Origin: Colwellia echini | Lineage (GTDB): Bacteria; Pseudomonadota; Gammaproteobacteria; Enterobacterales; Alteromonadaceae | Length of the DNA: 64,000 nt | Assembly: GCF_002843355.2 (NCBI RefSeq) | Contig: NZ_PJAI02000001.1 | Coordinates: 248,001-312,000 of the forward strand | Reading direction: 5' to 3' | Shown here: positions 1-11,600 of the stretch, one piece after another | Layout: each line of letters opens with the position of its first letter | Position numbering within the stretch: the stretch's first letter is position 1 | Made by a program: the position numbers and the translations under genes | The notes under the pieces: model-generated | Told to the model about the DNA's origin: nothing | Database searches by the model: none | Seen by the model: the letters and a program-made list of their open reading frames with translations, nothing else

Positions 1-3000
1 GAGGGTGATCCCAAGCAAGTTATAGATGAGACGGGTAATTATAATGCCGATATTTATGGTGTGCTTAGCCCAGATAGTGATGCCGTTATAAATAACTCGC
101 TTGATTTAAGCGCTTCAGGAACTTCAGATTGGTTGAGTGTTCCTAAAAATGCTATTAACGGTTTAAATGACTTTAGCGTGTCATTTTGGTTAAAAAAATC
201 ATCAGACAATACTAATGCCACTGAAACAATTATTCACGCTGTAGGTGACTCTGCAACCGATGACCAATTGATGATTCTACTTAAAGGAGATGGCAGTAAT
301 AATAGTTATGTTAGGGTATTTGTTGCTGATGTCAGTGTTGATTTAACAACCGATGCAACGTCATTGTCTGATGGCAATTGGAATCATGTAGTGGTTACCA
401 GACAAGCTAACAATGTATGCTTGTTTGTGAATGGTAATAATACTGATTGTGATGGTGGCGCATCAAGCGACACATTATCAGTAACTCATGATAATGCAGT
501 TGTAATGGGTTTAGGTAAAGACAGTGTCGAAAATGATGTTTTTGTGTCTGATCAAGGCCTAGAAGCAAAATTAGACGAATTTAAAATTTTCCAAGCAAAG
601 TTATCTGACAATCAAGTTTTAGAAATATTTACTAATGAAGATAATGGTTTAAATTATAACGGTAGTGATCGAGCCGCACTAGAATGTTGTAGTGCTACTC
701 CCGGCGAGTTAAGCGCAGTCGGTATTCGAATTGGCGATAATGGCAGTGATACTCAAATAACCACAACAACCGAAGCCCTCGCAATTCATGCCGCGTGGTT
801 AGCTGCGGGCTCACCTGTAACTGGCTATATAGATAATAACAAATATGAAGTCGCGGCAAGCGGTTCAAGCCAAGCTGATCGTATAGATTTCGGCGGTAGA
901 GAACATGATTATTCAGATACGCTACCCTATCCCGGTGCGAGTGCAGGTGTTGGAGGGACAGACTTTTTAGTTTATGCCTCTGGCACGCTTCGCTTACCTG
1001 CTGGTGATTACACTATCTATGTAGAGGCTGATGATGGTTTTAGCTTTGTCATGGATTCGTTAGAAGGAGACGTAGTTACATTCAGTAAGTTTGGTAGCTC
1101 AACGGTTGGTGACAGCAATGAATTAAGGTATGAAACACCTACCGGAAACTCAAATACGGGTGGTTCATTTACCTTAACTCAGACTTCTATTTTTAACATT
1201 TCGACGATATTTTTTGAGCGAGGTGGCGGTGATTATTTAGAAGTTTCAATTGCCAATGATATTCGCAGTAATGCTGCACCATCAGGCTATGAAGTTTTAA
1301 AACACGGCGCTCTTAATGGAAAGGTAAGGTTTGGTGACTGTATAATTGGCACACAAATACAGCATTATCAAATAATTCATGATGGTAGAGGCTTAACGTG
1401 TGAACCAGAAGTCGTGACCATTAAAGCCTGTACAAATAGTTATGATGGCACTTGTATCCAAAGTGATGAGACCGTATCTGTTACTGTTAAAGCTCTTGGT
1501 TCTGAAGCAGTTACCGATAGTATTAGTTTTACAGGTGAAGGCAACGCTAGTATTGCCTACACTGTTGCTGAGTCGAGTATTTTATCTATAGAAAATGCAT
1601 CGATAGAGGCAATAAGCCCAACCGTATGTTTTAACGGAAGTACGACAAGTTGCGAGTTGGTTTTTGCAGATACTGGTTTTAGATTTTTCTCTAATAATGA
1701 AGGAACTATTATTCCTGAGCAGTTATCAGCAAAACCTTCAAACATTGGTTTTAATAACAGCACATTGAAATTACAAGCAATAGAGAAAAGCCCTGAAACA
1801 GGGGCTTGTCAGGCTGCCTTGATTGATGCTGAGAATATTGAAATGGCAGCAACCTGTGTTGACCCTGTCGCTTGTGCTGGTAGTAATGTCACTATTAACA
1901 ACCTTATCTCTGATACACCTATCGAGACCTTGAATAACAGTGCTAGCAAAACATATTCGAATATAGGTCTTAACTTCGGTGGTAATACAGTAAATAACGC
2001 AGAGTTTATATTCACTTACCCTGATGCTGGAAAAGTGCAACTACATGCTAGATATAATATTCCAGATGCTGATGGCAATCCATCGGGTAATTATATGTTA
2101 GGGTCATCTAATGCTTTTGTGGTGAGACCTTTAGGTTTTTTTATTGATGTTACAGGTAACCCTAAAGCGCAAAGTGCTACTCAAGCAAACAGTGTATTTA
2201 AAAAAGCCGGCGAAAATTTTACCACGAGCTTAACCGCTGTTCAGTGGCAAGCTGCTGACGATACTGATGAAAATGGCATCCCTGATGATAACGCTGATTT
2301 ATCAAATAATACTGCTACCGTTAACTTTGGTAATGAAAGCTCAGTACAAAATGCCACGATAACTCCTAGTTTATATTTACCTAATCCAGGTACGGAAGGC
2401 GTTTTAACCAATGTAGACTTCACTAACTTTAGTGATGGTGTGGCAACTAATGGAACCACTAATAATAAAAGTATGACTTATGACGAAGTAGGTATTGTCA
2501 GTTTTACGGCTAACTTAACGAATGGGGCGTATTTAGGGGCAAGTGATATTATAGGTACAGAGCCTTATGTTGGGCGATTTACGCCAGCATATTTTACCCA
2601 AACAGTTTATTCTCATGGCCTATTGAACGCTAATCATTATGACACTTGTACTGAGAATACCTGGGCTTACGCAGGACAAACACGAATCAATGGCGTGACT
2701 ACTACAGGAGCAATTTCTTACGATTCTGCGAGCGGCGGTATACCTGTTATTGAAATTAATGCCTATAACATTGATGGTAACCTAACTGAAAATTACACTG
2801 AAACTGGTTTTAAGAAGTTAGTTAAAACCGATATTGATATTACTGCGCCAATTAAAGATGATGAAGAATTGCGCTTACCTATTGCTGCAGGCGATAACAT
2901 TATTATTAACTCAGTGATGACGGTAGGTGATGATCTTGTTGTAAGTGAAGCTGGCAAACTACGTTATACCTTTAATGCTACAGATCATTTTATCTACGAA

Positions 3001-3651
3001 CATTCTGAGGCTTCAAAAATAGCGCCCTTTACTGCAAAAATTCCTTTTGTTGTTACAAGTGTCGAAGATTCTGATGAAATTGAATTATACGCAGGTGCAG
3101 ATTCGAATATTGAGCCAACCGAAAAAGTAGTGACAGCAGGTGTTGATATTCGCTTTGGCCGTTGGCTGTTAGAAAATAGTTATGGTCCTGAAACTTCACA
3201 ATTACCTATGGACATGGCAATTGAAATATTCGATGGAATCAATTTCATTCCTAATGCTTTAGAAAATTGTCTTGTGCCTAAAGTTGGTGATGTTGAACTC
3301 AGCGGCACTGTTGGCGATGGCGGCATGACACTTTGGGATTATCGACTAGCTGATCTTGACGTCACGGATAACCTGTTAACCACTCAAACAACGCCTATTA
3401 TTGATGATGAATTACCTTTTGGAATTGGTTCGTATCAGACATTTGAATTAGGCTTATATGATTTATTATACTTTTCACCGCCGGGTGCTGGCAGGCAAGG
3501 TAGTTTAGATTTTGAGTATCAAGTACCTAGTTGGCTGCAATATGATTGGAATAATGACAGCAATTATAACAACAACCCTACAGCAAAACTCACCTTTGGT
3601 TTGTACCGTGGTAACGACAGAATTATATATCAACGAGAAATATCTAGATAA
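1..3651 (+). CDS. mshQ: MSHA biogenesis protein MshQ, 3' part (5' end outside window)
   Basis: The frame is open to the first base of the window, so the gene starts upstream; the GTG at 61 is only an internal codon. The visible ~1216 residues resemble MshQ, a large secreted or surface protein encoded at the end of mannose-sensitive haemagglutinin (type IV pilus) clusters. In order I see a LamG/concanavalin-like beta domain (about residues 1-220), a PA14-like domain (about 235-420, with GDYTIYVEADDGF), Cys-bearing linker domains, and a long C-terminal DUF6701-type region ending near SLDFEYQVPSWLQYDW. There is no transmembrane segment in the visible part. Position just upstream of mreB matches msh clusters in Shewanella and related genera, which supports the name. 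The exact role of MshQ in the pilus is not settled; an adhesive function is inferred from the LamG and PA14 folds. Confidence 0.82.
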   Translation, partial: EGDPKQVIDETGNYNADIYGVLSPDSDAVINNSLDLSASGTSDWLSVPKNAINGLNDFSVSFWLKKSSDNTNATETIIHAVGDSATDDQLMILLKGDGSNNSYVRVFVADVSVDLTTDATSLSDGNWNHVVVTRQANNVCLFVNGNNTDCDGGASSDTLSVTHDNAVVMGLGKDSVENDVFVSDQGLEAKLDEFKIFQAKLSDNQVLEIFTNEDNGLNYNGSDRAALECCSATPGELSAVGIRIGDNGSDTQITTTTEALAIHAAWLAAGSPVTGYIDNNKYEVAASGSSQADRIDFGGREHDYSDTLPYPGASAGVGGTDFLVYASGTLRLPAGDYTIYVEADDGFSFVMDSLEGDVVTFSKFGSSTVGDSNELRYETPTGNSNTGGSFTLTQTSIFNISTIFFERGGGDYLEVSIANDIRSNAAPSGYEVLKHGALNGKVRFGDCIIGTQIQHYQIIHDGRGLTCEPEVVTIKACTNSYDGTCIQSDETVSVTVKALGSEAVTDSISFTGEGNASIAYTVAESSILSIENASIEAISPTVCFNGSTTSCELVFADTGFRFFSNNEGTIIPEQLSAKPSNIGFNNSTLKLQAIEKSPETGACQAALIDAENIEMAATCVDPVACAGSNVTINNLISDTPIETLNNSASKTYSNIGLNFGGNTVNNAEFIFTYPDAGKVQLHARYNIPDADGNPSGNYMLGSSNAFVVRPLGFFIDVTGNPKAQSATQANSVFKKAGENFTTSLTAVQWQAADDTDENGIPDDNADLSNNTATVNFGNESSVQNATITPSLYLPNPGTEGVLTNVDFTNFSDGVATNGTTNNKSMTYDEVGIVSFTANLTNGAYLGASDIIGTEPYVGRFTPAYFTQTVYSHGLLNANHYDTCTENTWAYAGQTRINGVTTTGAISYDSASGGIPVIEINAYNIDGNLTENYTETGFKKLVKTDIDITAPIKDDEELRLPIAAGDNIIINSVMTVGDDLVVSEAGKLRYTFNATDHFIYEHSEASKIAPFTAKIPFVVTSVEDSDEIELYAGADSNIEPTEKVVTAGVDIRFGRWLLENSYGPETSQLPMDMAIEIFDGINFIPNALENCLVPKVGDVELSGTVGDGGMTLWDYRLADLDVTDNLLTTQTTPIIDDELPFGIGSYQTFELGLYDLLYFSPPGAGRQGSLDFEYQVPSWLQYDWNNDSNYNNNPTAKLTFGLYRGNDRIIYQREISR

Positions 3652-3775
3652 TGGCGTAAACTTGGAGATATTTCTTTACTTTTTCTTTATGTTTTCTTTC
3701 AAAAAAAGCAACACATTACGCTAAGACTAAGGTATCATTATCCGATCTGTTATTCGCACATATTCTCGCACATAA

Positions 3776-4861
<1,086 letters not shown>

Positions 4862-4889
4862 AATTAATATTTATTGTTATATGGCTCAA

Positions 4890-4939
4890 TTACGGCGTGA
4901 AATAGTCCTCATTGACTAGCGTCAACTCCGTATTTTTTC
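4890..4939 (+). terminator. terminator/attenuator between mreB and mreC
   Basis: An imperfect hairpin (arms starting TACGGCGTGA at 4891 and ending GTCAACTCCGTA at 4932) is followed directly by a run of six T. It lies 29 nt after the mreB stop, so it could end or attenuate transcription into mreCD. Confidence 0.6.
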
Positions 4940-5063
4940 TTTGTACTTGAGTCAAATATCTGCGAAAAAGTTTCCGTTAGTTATACTTAATTAACTAACT
5001 ATCTCTTTCTCAACGTTATTTATATGGTTTATAACCATGATTTTTACCGCATAACTGGCTTTT

Positions 5064-5966
5064 ATGAACCCAATCTTTAATCAAGGCACTTCTCCAGGGC
5101 AACGACTCATCTTGTTGCTAATTTGCTCTGCGGCTTTGATTTTCTTTGACCATAAAATGGGTAGCTTTGAAACTGCCCGTGGTTATTTACAGTCCCTAGT
5201 TAGCCCTTTGCAGTACGTAGCAAATGTACCAAAACAAATGATGACGTGGGCTTCTGAAAACTTAGTTACTCGCCAAAAGCTCATGAAAGAAAATCAAGAC
5301 TTTCGCGTCAATGAGCTTTTCTTTCACGAACAAGCAATGCAATTAAGTATCCTTCGTCAAGAAAATGAACGCTTACGCTTATTGTTATCTTCCCCTGTGA
5401 GCGGTGAAAATAAAAAAATGTTCGCTGAAATATTATCGGTTGATAGTGATCCCTATTCACATCAAGTGGTAATAGACCGTGGCGCTAATGACGGCGTTTA
5501 CGAAGGTCAACCCGTACTTGATGAAAAAGGTATTGTTGGGCAAATATTACACGTAGGTGCAAGCAACTCTAGAGTTTTGTTAATTAGTGATACTTCACAT
5601 GCTATTCCTGTAAGAGTACAACGCAATGGCTTAAGACTTATTGCCACAGGTAGTGGTCAAATAGATAGGCTTGTTCACAACTTTGTTCCTCATAGTGCCG
5701 ATATTAAAGAGGGAGACTTACTGGTAACCTCTGGTCTTGGTAGTAAGTTTCCCGAAGGCTATCCCGTTTCACGTGTGGTACTAGTACTCGCAGACGAGTC
5801 TCGAGAATTTGCGGTTGTCCACAGTCAACCTGTCGCTCAAATAGACAGGTTGCGCTATATTTTGCTGCTTTCGAAAGAGAAAGCGTTAAAAGACACATCA
5901 CTTACTAACAATAAAAAAACTAAAAAGAGTACTAAGAAAGTAGTAGGTAAAACGAATGTTCAGTAA
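5064..5966 (+). CDS. mreC: rod shape-determining protein MreC
   Basis: MreC is a bitopic inner-membrane protein that links cytoplasmic MreB to the periplasmic wall-synthesis enzymes (PBP2/RodA). It has a short cytoplasmic N-terminus, one membrane segment at about residues 14-30 (LILLLICSAALIFFDH), a coiled coil at about 65-110, and the beta-rich MreC domain at about 115-275, with VVIDRGANDGVYEGQPV. The 300-residue length is close to the family norm of roughly 280-370. The last 30 residues are a lysine/serine/threonine-rich tail of unknown use. Its 3' end overlaps mreD by 11 nt, so the two are probably translationally coupled. Confidence 0.96.
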   Translation: MNPIFNQGTSPGQRLILLLICSAALIFFDHKMGSFETARGYLQSLVSPLQYVANVPKQMMTWASENLVTRQKLMKENQDFRVNELFFHEQAMQLSILRQENERLRLLLSSPVSGENKKMFAEILSVDSDPYSHQVVIDRGANDGVYEGQPVLDEKGIVGQILHVGASNSRVLLISDTSHAIPVRVQRNGLRLIATGSGQIDRLVHNFVPHSADIKEGDLLVTSGLGSKFPEGYPVSRVVLVLADESREFAVVHSQPVAQIDRLRYILLLSKEKALKDTSLTNNKKTKKSTKKVVGKTNVQ

Positions 5967-6435
5967 CAATGGCGTTATAATATTACTCACTTTACTTATC
6001 GCTTTAATTGCGACTATTACACCCATGCCATTAGGTGTTGATGCATTTCGCCCAGATTGGGTACTTATTATCTTAGTTTATTGGTGTTTAGCTTTACCGA
6101 ATAAAATTAATATTATTACAGCTTGGGTGATGGGCTTTATTCTTGATGTGTTACTTGGCTCAGTATTAGGTGTACATGCCTGCGCCATGGCGTTATCAAT
6201 TTATATTGTTGTTGTTAACTTTCAAAAAATTAGAAACTTTTCTGTATCTCAACAAGCACTAATCATTGGCGTACTCTCTGCACTGTATCATCTTGTCGTT
6301 TTTTGGTTACAGCGCTTCTTAAATGATGCAGTATTCTTACCTAATTACTTATATCCAGTAATAACCTCAATTATATTGTGGCCTTGGTTATTTTTATTAT
6401 TGCGTAGAGTACGTAGACATTTTCAAATCAAATAA
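5956..6435 (+). CDS. mreD: rod shape-determining protein MreD
   Basis: MreD is a small, very hydrophobic inner-membrane partner of MreC in the elongasome. The 159 residues match the E. coli length (162) and form about five membrane segments, beginning with GVIILLTLLIALIATI at the N-terminus, followed by the family motif RPDWVLIILVYWCLALP. The start overlaps the end of mreC by 11 nt, typical of coupled mreCD translation. Identification rests on hydrophobic pattern, the RPDW motif and position in the mre cluster. Confidence 0.95.
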   Translation: MFSNNGVIILLTLLIALIATITPMPLGVDAFRPDWVLIILVYWCLALPNKINIITAWVMGFILDVLLGSVLGVHACAMALSIYIVVVNFQKIRNFSVSQQALIIGVLSALYHLVVFWLQRFLNDAVFLPNYLYPVITSIILWPWLFLLLRRVRRHFQIK

Positions 6436-6482
6436 TACAAGGTTACTAATCAACCAATACCATAACCGCAACAAGAGTATTT

Positions 6483-7109
6483 ATGAATGATGTAATCGCT
6501 AATCAAGCAAAGCCAAAATTAATACTCGCCTCACAATCACCTAGACGAAAAGCCTTGTTAGCGCAGCTTGGTTTTGAATTTTCGATACAGGCGAGTGATA
6601 TTGATGAAACTGTTATCGCTAACGAAATAGCGTATGATTATGTACTACGTTTAGCAAAGCAAAAAGCACAACACATTTTTAATTTATTACCTAAAAATGA
6701 ACAAGCAAACAGCTTCGTTCTAGGCTCTGATACAAGTGTAGTATTTAACGGTCATATTTTAGGTAAACCAGAAAGTGAAGCCGATTGCATTAAAACACTT
6801 TCTCTGTTGTCTAATAATCAACATCAAGTTTTAACGGCAATTGCGTTAGTTGGAAAATCGTTTGTTAAAGGTGAAGTTGTCACCACAAATGTTGATTTTA
6901 AAATGCTTTCTCAAGCAGAAATTTCAGCTTACTGGTTAACTGGCGAGCCTCAAGACAAGGCGGGTAGTTATGGTATTCAAGGTATTGCAGGGCAGTTTGT
7001 TAAAAATATTAATGGTAGTTACTCCGCAGTCGTCGGCTTACCTTTGTATGAAACAGCAAAATTATTAACTGAAGCGGGTTTTGTTGGCGCTATCAAGTGT
7101 GTTAATTAA
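6483..7109 (+). CDS. maf: Maf/YhdE-family nucleoside triphosphate pyrophosphatase
   Basis: Maf proteins hydrolyse dTTP, UTP and modified pyrimidine triphosphates to monophosphates and pyrophosphate, cleaning the nucleotide pool; the YhdE branch sits next to mreBCD and rng in gammaproteobacteria, as here. Motifs: LASQSPRRKALL (about residues 16-27), the SDIDETV stretch, LGSDTSVVF with the catalytic-base aspartate, and DKAGSYGIQG near residue 160. The 208-residue length is slightly above the 197 of E. coli YhdE because of a short N-terminal extension. It follows mreD by 47 nt and is likely in the same transcript. Confidence 0.94.
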   Translation: MNDVIANQAKPKLILASQSPRRKALLAQLGFEFSIQASDIDETVIANEIAYDYVLRLAKQKAQHIFNLLPKNEQANSFVLGSDTSVVFNGHILGKPESEADCIKTLSLLSNNQHQVLTAIALVGKSFVKGEVVTTNVDFKMLSQAEISAYWLTGEPQDKAGSYGIQGIAGQFVKNINGSYSAVVGLPLYETAKLLTEAGFVGAIKCVN

Positions 7110-7165
7110 AACCTGAAAATTAATACCTGACCAATATATAAAAATTAAGTGAAGGAAGGCTAATT

Positions 7166-8623
7166 ATGAGCGCCGAGTTATTAATTAATGTTACCCCAAG
7201 TGAAACGCGTGTTGCTTTGGTTGAAAATGGTTCATTACAGGAAGTACACATTCAACGAGAAGCGAAACGAGGCATTGTTGGAAATATTTACCTCGGCAAA
7301 ATAATTCGTGTTTTACCCGGTATGCAAGCGGCCTTTGTTGACATTAAATTAGACAAAGCCGCATTTCTTCATGCTTCAGATATTAAAAGTAAACTGATTT
7401 TAAAAGAAGATTCAGACCAAGTTGCCGATATTCGTTCTTTAGTACACGAAGGGCAGTATATTATGGTGCAAGTGGTAAAAGACCCGCTGGGTACCAAAGG
7501 CGCACGCTTAACAACAGACATAACCGTTGCGTCTCGTTATTTAGTATTAATGCCACACGCAACCCATGCAGGAATTTCACTGCGAATTGAAGATGAGCAA
7601 GAGCGTGACCGATTAAAGAAAATCGTTGGTCCATACTGCGACGAAGAACAAGGCTTTATTGTTCGTACTGCAGGTGAAGGTGCGGGTGAAATAGAGCTAC
7701 AACATGATGCCGAGTTTTTACGTCGGGTATGGCAAAAAGTACTTAAGCGTAAACAACGTAAACAAACGAAATTACCGCTTTATCAAGATTTATCATTATC
7801 TTTTCGTGTGTTAAGAGACTTTGTTGGTATCGACATTGAGAGAATTAGGGTTGATTCAAAATTAGCCTATCAAGAGCTTGCAGTGTTCACCGAAGAGTTC
7901 ATTCCTGAATTAACCCCTTCATTAGAATATTACCCTGGTGAGCGACCGATCTTTGATTTGTTTTCTGCAGAGCAAGAAATTCAACGCGCATTGCATCGTA
8001 AAATAGAACTAAAATCTGGCGGTTATTTGATTATTGATCAAACTGAAGCTATGACTACTATTGATATAAACACGGGAGCATTCGTAGGTCATCGAAATCT
8101 GGAAGATACTATTTTCAGTACCAATATTGAAGCAACCCAAGTGATTGCCAGACAGCTAAGACTAAGAAACTTAGGTGGTATCATCATTGTCGATTTTATT
8201 GATATGCATAATGACGACCATAAACGTCGAGTGTTAAATAGCCTTGATATGGCGATGAGCAAAGATAAAGTTAAATATAGCCTGCACGGTTTCTCAGCGC
8301 TAGGCTTGGTTGAGATGACACGTCAACGTACTCGTGAAAGCTTAGAGCATATTTTATGCGGCGAATGTCCTTTGTGCTCAGGACGAGGTCATTTAAAAAC
8401 AGCTGAAACAGTTTGCTTTGAGATATTAAGAGAAATAGTGCGTGTTAATCGTGCTCACGATGCCGATAAGTTCATTGTTTATGCCTCAACTGCGGTTTGT
8501 GACTTTTTACAAGAAGATGAATGCCATAATTTAGCGGAAGTTGAAGTTTTTATTGGTAAGTTAATTAAAGTAAAAGCTGAACCCATGTATAATCAGGAAC
8601 AATTTGACGTAGTTATGATGTAA
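7166..8623 (+). CDS. rng: ribonuclease G
   Basis: RNase G is the RNase E-like endonuclease that matures the 5' end of 16S rRNA and degrades some mRNAs. The protein is 485 residues (E. coli 489). It has an N-terminal S1 RNA-binding domain (about 38-125), the 5'-sensor and DNase I-like catalytic core with MTTIDINTGAFVG near residue 296 and IIIVDFIDMHND near 340 carrying the metal-binding aspartates, and the zinc-link CGECPLCSGRGH near 400. It lacks the long C-terminal scaffold of RNase E. A strong AAGGAAGG ribosome-binding site precedes the ATG. It belongs to the mre-maf-rng-yhdP run. Confidence 0.97.
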   Translation: MSAELLINVTPSETRVALVENGSLQEVHIQREAKRGIVGNIYLGKIIRVLPGMQAAFVDIKLDKAAFLHASDIKSKLILKEDSDQVADIRSLVHEGQYIMVQVVKDPLGTKGARLTTDITVASRYLVLMPHATHAGISLRIEDEQERDRLKKIVGPYCDEEQGFIVRTAGEGAGEIELQHDAEFLRRVWQKVLKRKQRKQTKLPLYQDLSLSFRVLRDFVGIDIERIRVDSKLAYQELAVFTEEFIPELTPSLEYYPGERPIFDLFSAEQEIQRALHRKIELKSGGYLIIDQTEAMTTIDINTGAFVGHRNLEDTIFSTNIEATQVIARQLRLRNLGGIIIVDFIDMHNDDHKRRVLNSLDMAMSKDKVKYSLHGFSALGLVEMTRQRTRESLEHILCGECPLCSGRGHLKTAETVCFEILREIVRVNRAHDADKFIVYASTAVCDFLQEDECHNLAEVEVFIGKLIKVKAEPMYNQEQFDVVMM

Positions 8624-8687
8624 GTAAATAACCGCTTACTTCTTTACCTAATCACACTATCCCTAAGATAGGATATTTTCAGCTTTA

Positions 8688-11600
8688 ATGAATATTGTAA
8701 GCACTTCTAACCGTTGGTTAAATTACCTTTATAAAACAGTTGCCATTTTATTGGTGCTGTTAGCGGTAGCCATTAGTGCTTTTCGTTTATTCCTACCTTA
8801 TGTTCATCATTATCAACTACCTCTACAAAATTACCTTAATGAACAAGCAAACACTGATATAACGATTGGTGCATTAAGTATGACATGGCAAGGTTTTGGT
8901 CCAAGTCTCGTGATAGGTGATGTACAAATTGTTGATACAGAAAATGCGTCAGTCTTTATTAAGCAGATTGAGCTGCAGATCGACTTTTGGCAAAGTCTTA
9001 CACAACAAAACCTTATTTCTAAAAATTTAATAATTTCGGAAGCCTCTATCGATGTTAATGAACAATTGTGGTCGGCAGACTCACCCGATGATAGTCAAGC
9101 CAATGAAAACATGGTCGACGATGAAGCTAACGATATAGATTTAATTAGCGACGTATTTTTAAATCAGATAAAACGCTTCTCGATTTTGAATAGTCATGTG
9201 ATCGTACGTAATGAAAGTATAGCGCGTAAGGTACGAGTCAATAAATTGCATTGGGTTAATCGTGGACGTCGACATCAAGCTCAAGGCAGCGTTGTTTTAA
9301 ATGAATTAAGCTCGAATAATTTGACGCTAAGTATTGATCTACAAGGTAGAAAAATAACAAACCTTACCGGGCAAGCTTATTTGCAAGCCAACCACATCGA
9401 TATTACTCCTTGGTTAGATAGTATTTTAGTTTTAGAAGATGATAAAACCAAAACGGATATTAATTTTTCGGCTTGGTTAGATGTTAATAAAAGTAATGTA
9501 AATCGTTTAAATATAAATTTCACTGACAGTAATATAGCTTGGTTTTATCAAGATAAAAAGCAGCAACTTGTTTTGGAAAAAGGGCAAGTTTTATTAGTAA
9601 AAGGTAAAGCTGAAGGTAATTTTAACCTTTATAGTACGCCATTAACGCTCAAATTTAATGAACATCCTGCCCAACATTTTACTACTATGCTATCTAAAAA
9701 GGCGGATGATTTTTCTTTACACGTTTCTGAAATAGACGCGGCTATGCTTGCTCAACTAGCACCGTTAATTATTGAAAATGAAGAAACACGAGAATTACTC
9801 TCAACCATGGCCATAACAGGCAAGGTTGAAGATTTATATATTCGCAATGATAAAGAGCAACTACAGGCTATTGCAAACTTTACAAATTTCAACACTCACT
9901 TTAGCCATGGAATTCCCGGTTTAGAAAACGCTTCAGGCCAGTTAAGTTTTGTTGATAATTTTTTAGCAATCGACTTTGCTGCTAATGACGGGCATTTGGA
10001 TTTTGACACATTATTTGTTCAAGCATTTCCTTATGACAGTTTAACAGGCAAATTGAATGTTGCTTTTGCTAGTGATGGTTGGGCGTTATCGGTTGAGCGA
10101 TTAAGCTTTTTATCTAAAGAAGTTAATCTCTCAGCACAGGTTAATGTTGAAGCACCTACTGATGGCGAAGTTAATTTAGCACTACTGGCCAATGTTAGTA
10201 ATGGTAATGCAGGTTTAGTCGGGCGATATTTACCTTTGCCAATTATGAGTGAAAGTTTAGTTGAATACTTAAATAATGCCATTGTTTCTGGGCGTATTGA
10301 AGATGGGCAAGTATTAATTAACGGTCCCATCGGTAACTTCCCTTTTACTGATGGTAGTGGAATCTTTGTCGTTGATGCAGAATTAAGTAAAGCGGAATTT
10401 AAGTTTGTTGAGCATTGGCCTGCAATTAATGACCTTATCGCCAATTTAAACTTCACTAATAATTCAATGGTCATTACTGGTCGTGGTGGTTCATTAACGG
10501 GGCTAGATGTTACTGGTTTTGAAGCGGCAATAGCTGATTTGTCAGGTGAGTCAATTTTAACGGTAGATGCTGAAATAACGCCAACCGACTCTCGTAATAT
10601 TGGTCGCTTAATGGATCAAAGTCCACTCAAAGATAGTGTAGGTAGCGCCTTAGCGTACTTACAAATCACAGGTGAAGTCAGTGGCTATTTCAATTTGAAC
10701 TTACCCTTAGATGACAGTGAATTAGGTTTGGCAACCGGGAATATATTATTTAATAATAATCAGCTTGCTCTACAATCACCACAGTTAAACTTTAGTGAGG
10801 TAAAAGGGCAATTAAATTTTGCCAACGATGTTATTGATACCAAAAATTTGCAGTTGATTTGGCAAGGTTTACCACTTGAAGTAGCCGTGACTGGTAACGA
10901 CAGTGAAAATTACTATCACACTAACATTAAATTAAACGCTAACTGGCAACAAGCACAGTGGTTACCTCATGTACCACCAACATTACGTAGTTATATTCAA
11001 GGTGAATTACCGTTGCAAGGGGAAATATCCTTGTATCAACATCATGATGATGGCTTTTCATATGATGCCAATATTCACTCGGATTTAACCAATACCCAGT
11101 TGTTACTTCCGCCCCCTTATGAACGCAATAACAAACATATAAGCATGCTCGACATTGTTATTAAAGGCGAGTCTGAACAGTCTGAAATTGTGTTAGATTA
11201 TGGCGAAAACCTCCATTTTACTGGTTTGTTAAACCATGAGAATACTGCTTTTACTCGTGCTAACCTAATGTTAGGTGAAGGCAGCATGGCGTTGCCAAAT
11301 GATGGGTTTCATATTACTACTAAACTTGAATACGTTGATTTTGCACAGTGGCAAGCCTTAATTAGTGACGTTCTTGATAGTAATGCCCAATCTTCAGCGG
11401 AAGTTGAACAAGAAAACGTAACCCCATTACTTGCAAAGCCGAGTCGTATTAGAGGCTCTGTTGGGCAATTAAAAATTCTTAACCAAGAACTTAATAATGT
11501 CACATTTAATTTATTACAAAAGTCAGAGTGGCAGTTGTTACAGCTTGATTCGACAGAAACGCGTAGTCAAATAAAAATATACCCAGATTGGTTAGAACAA

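Noticed and set aside
61-63. GTG 61 as start of mshQ
   Set aside because: The frame is open through base 1 and the LamG-like domain already begins upstream of this codon.
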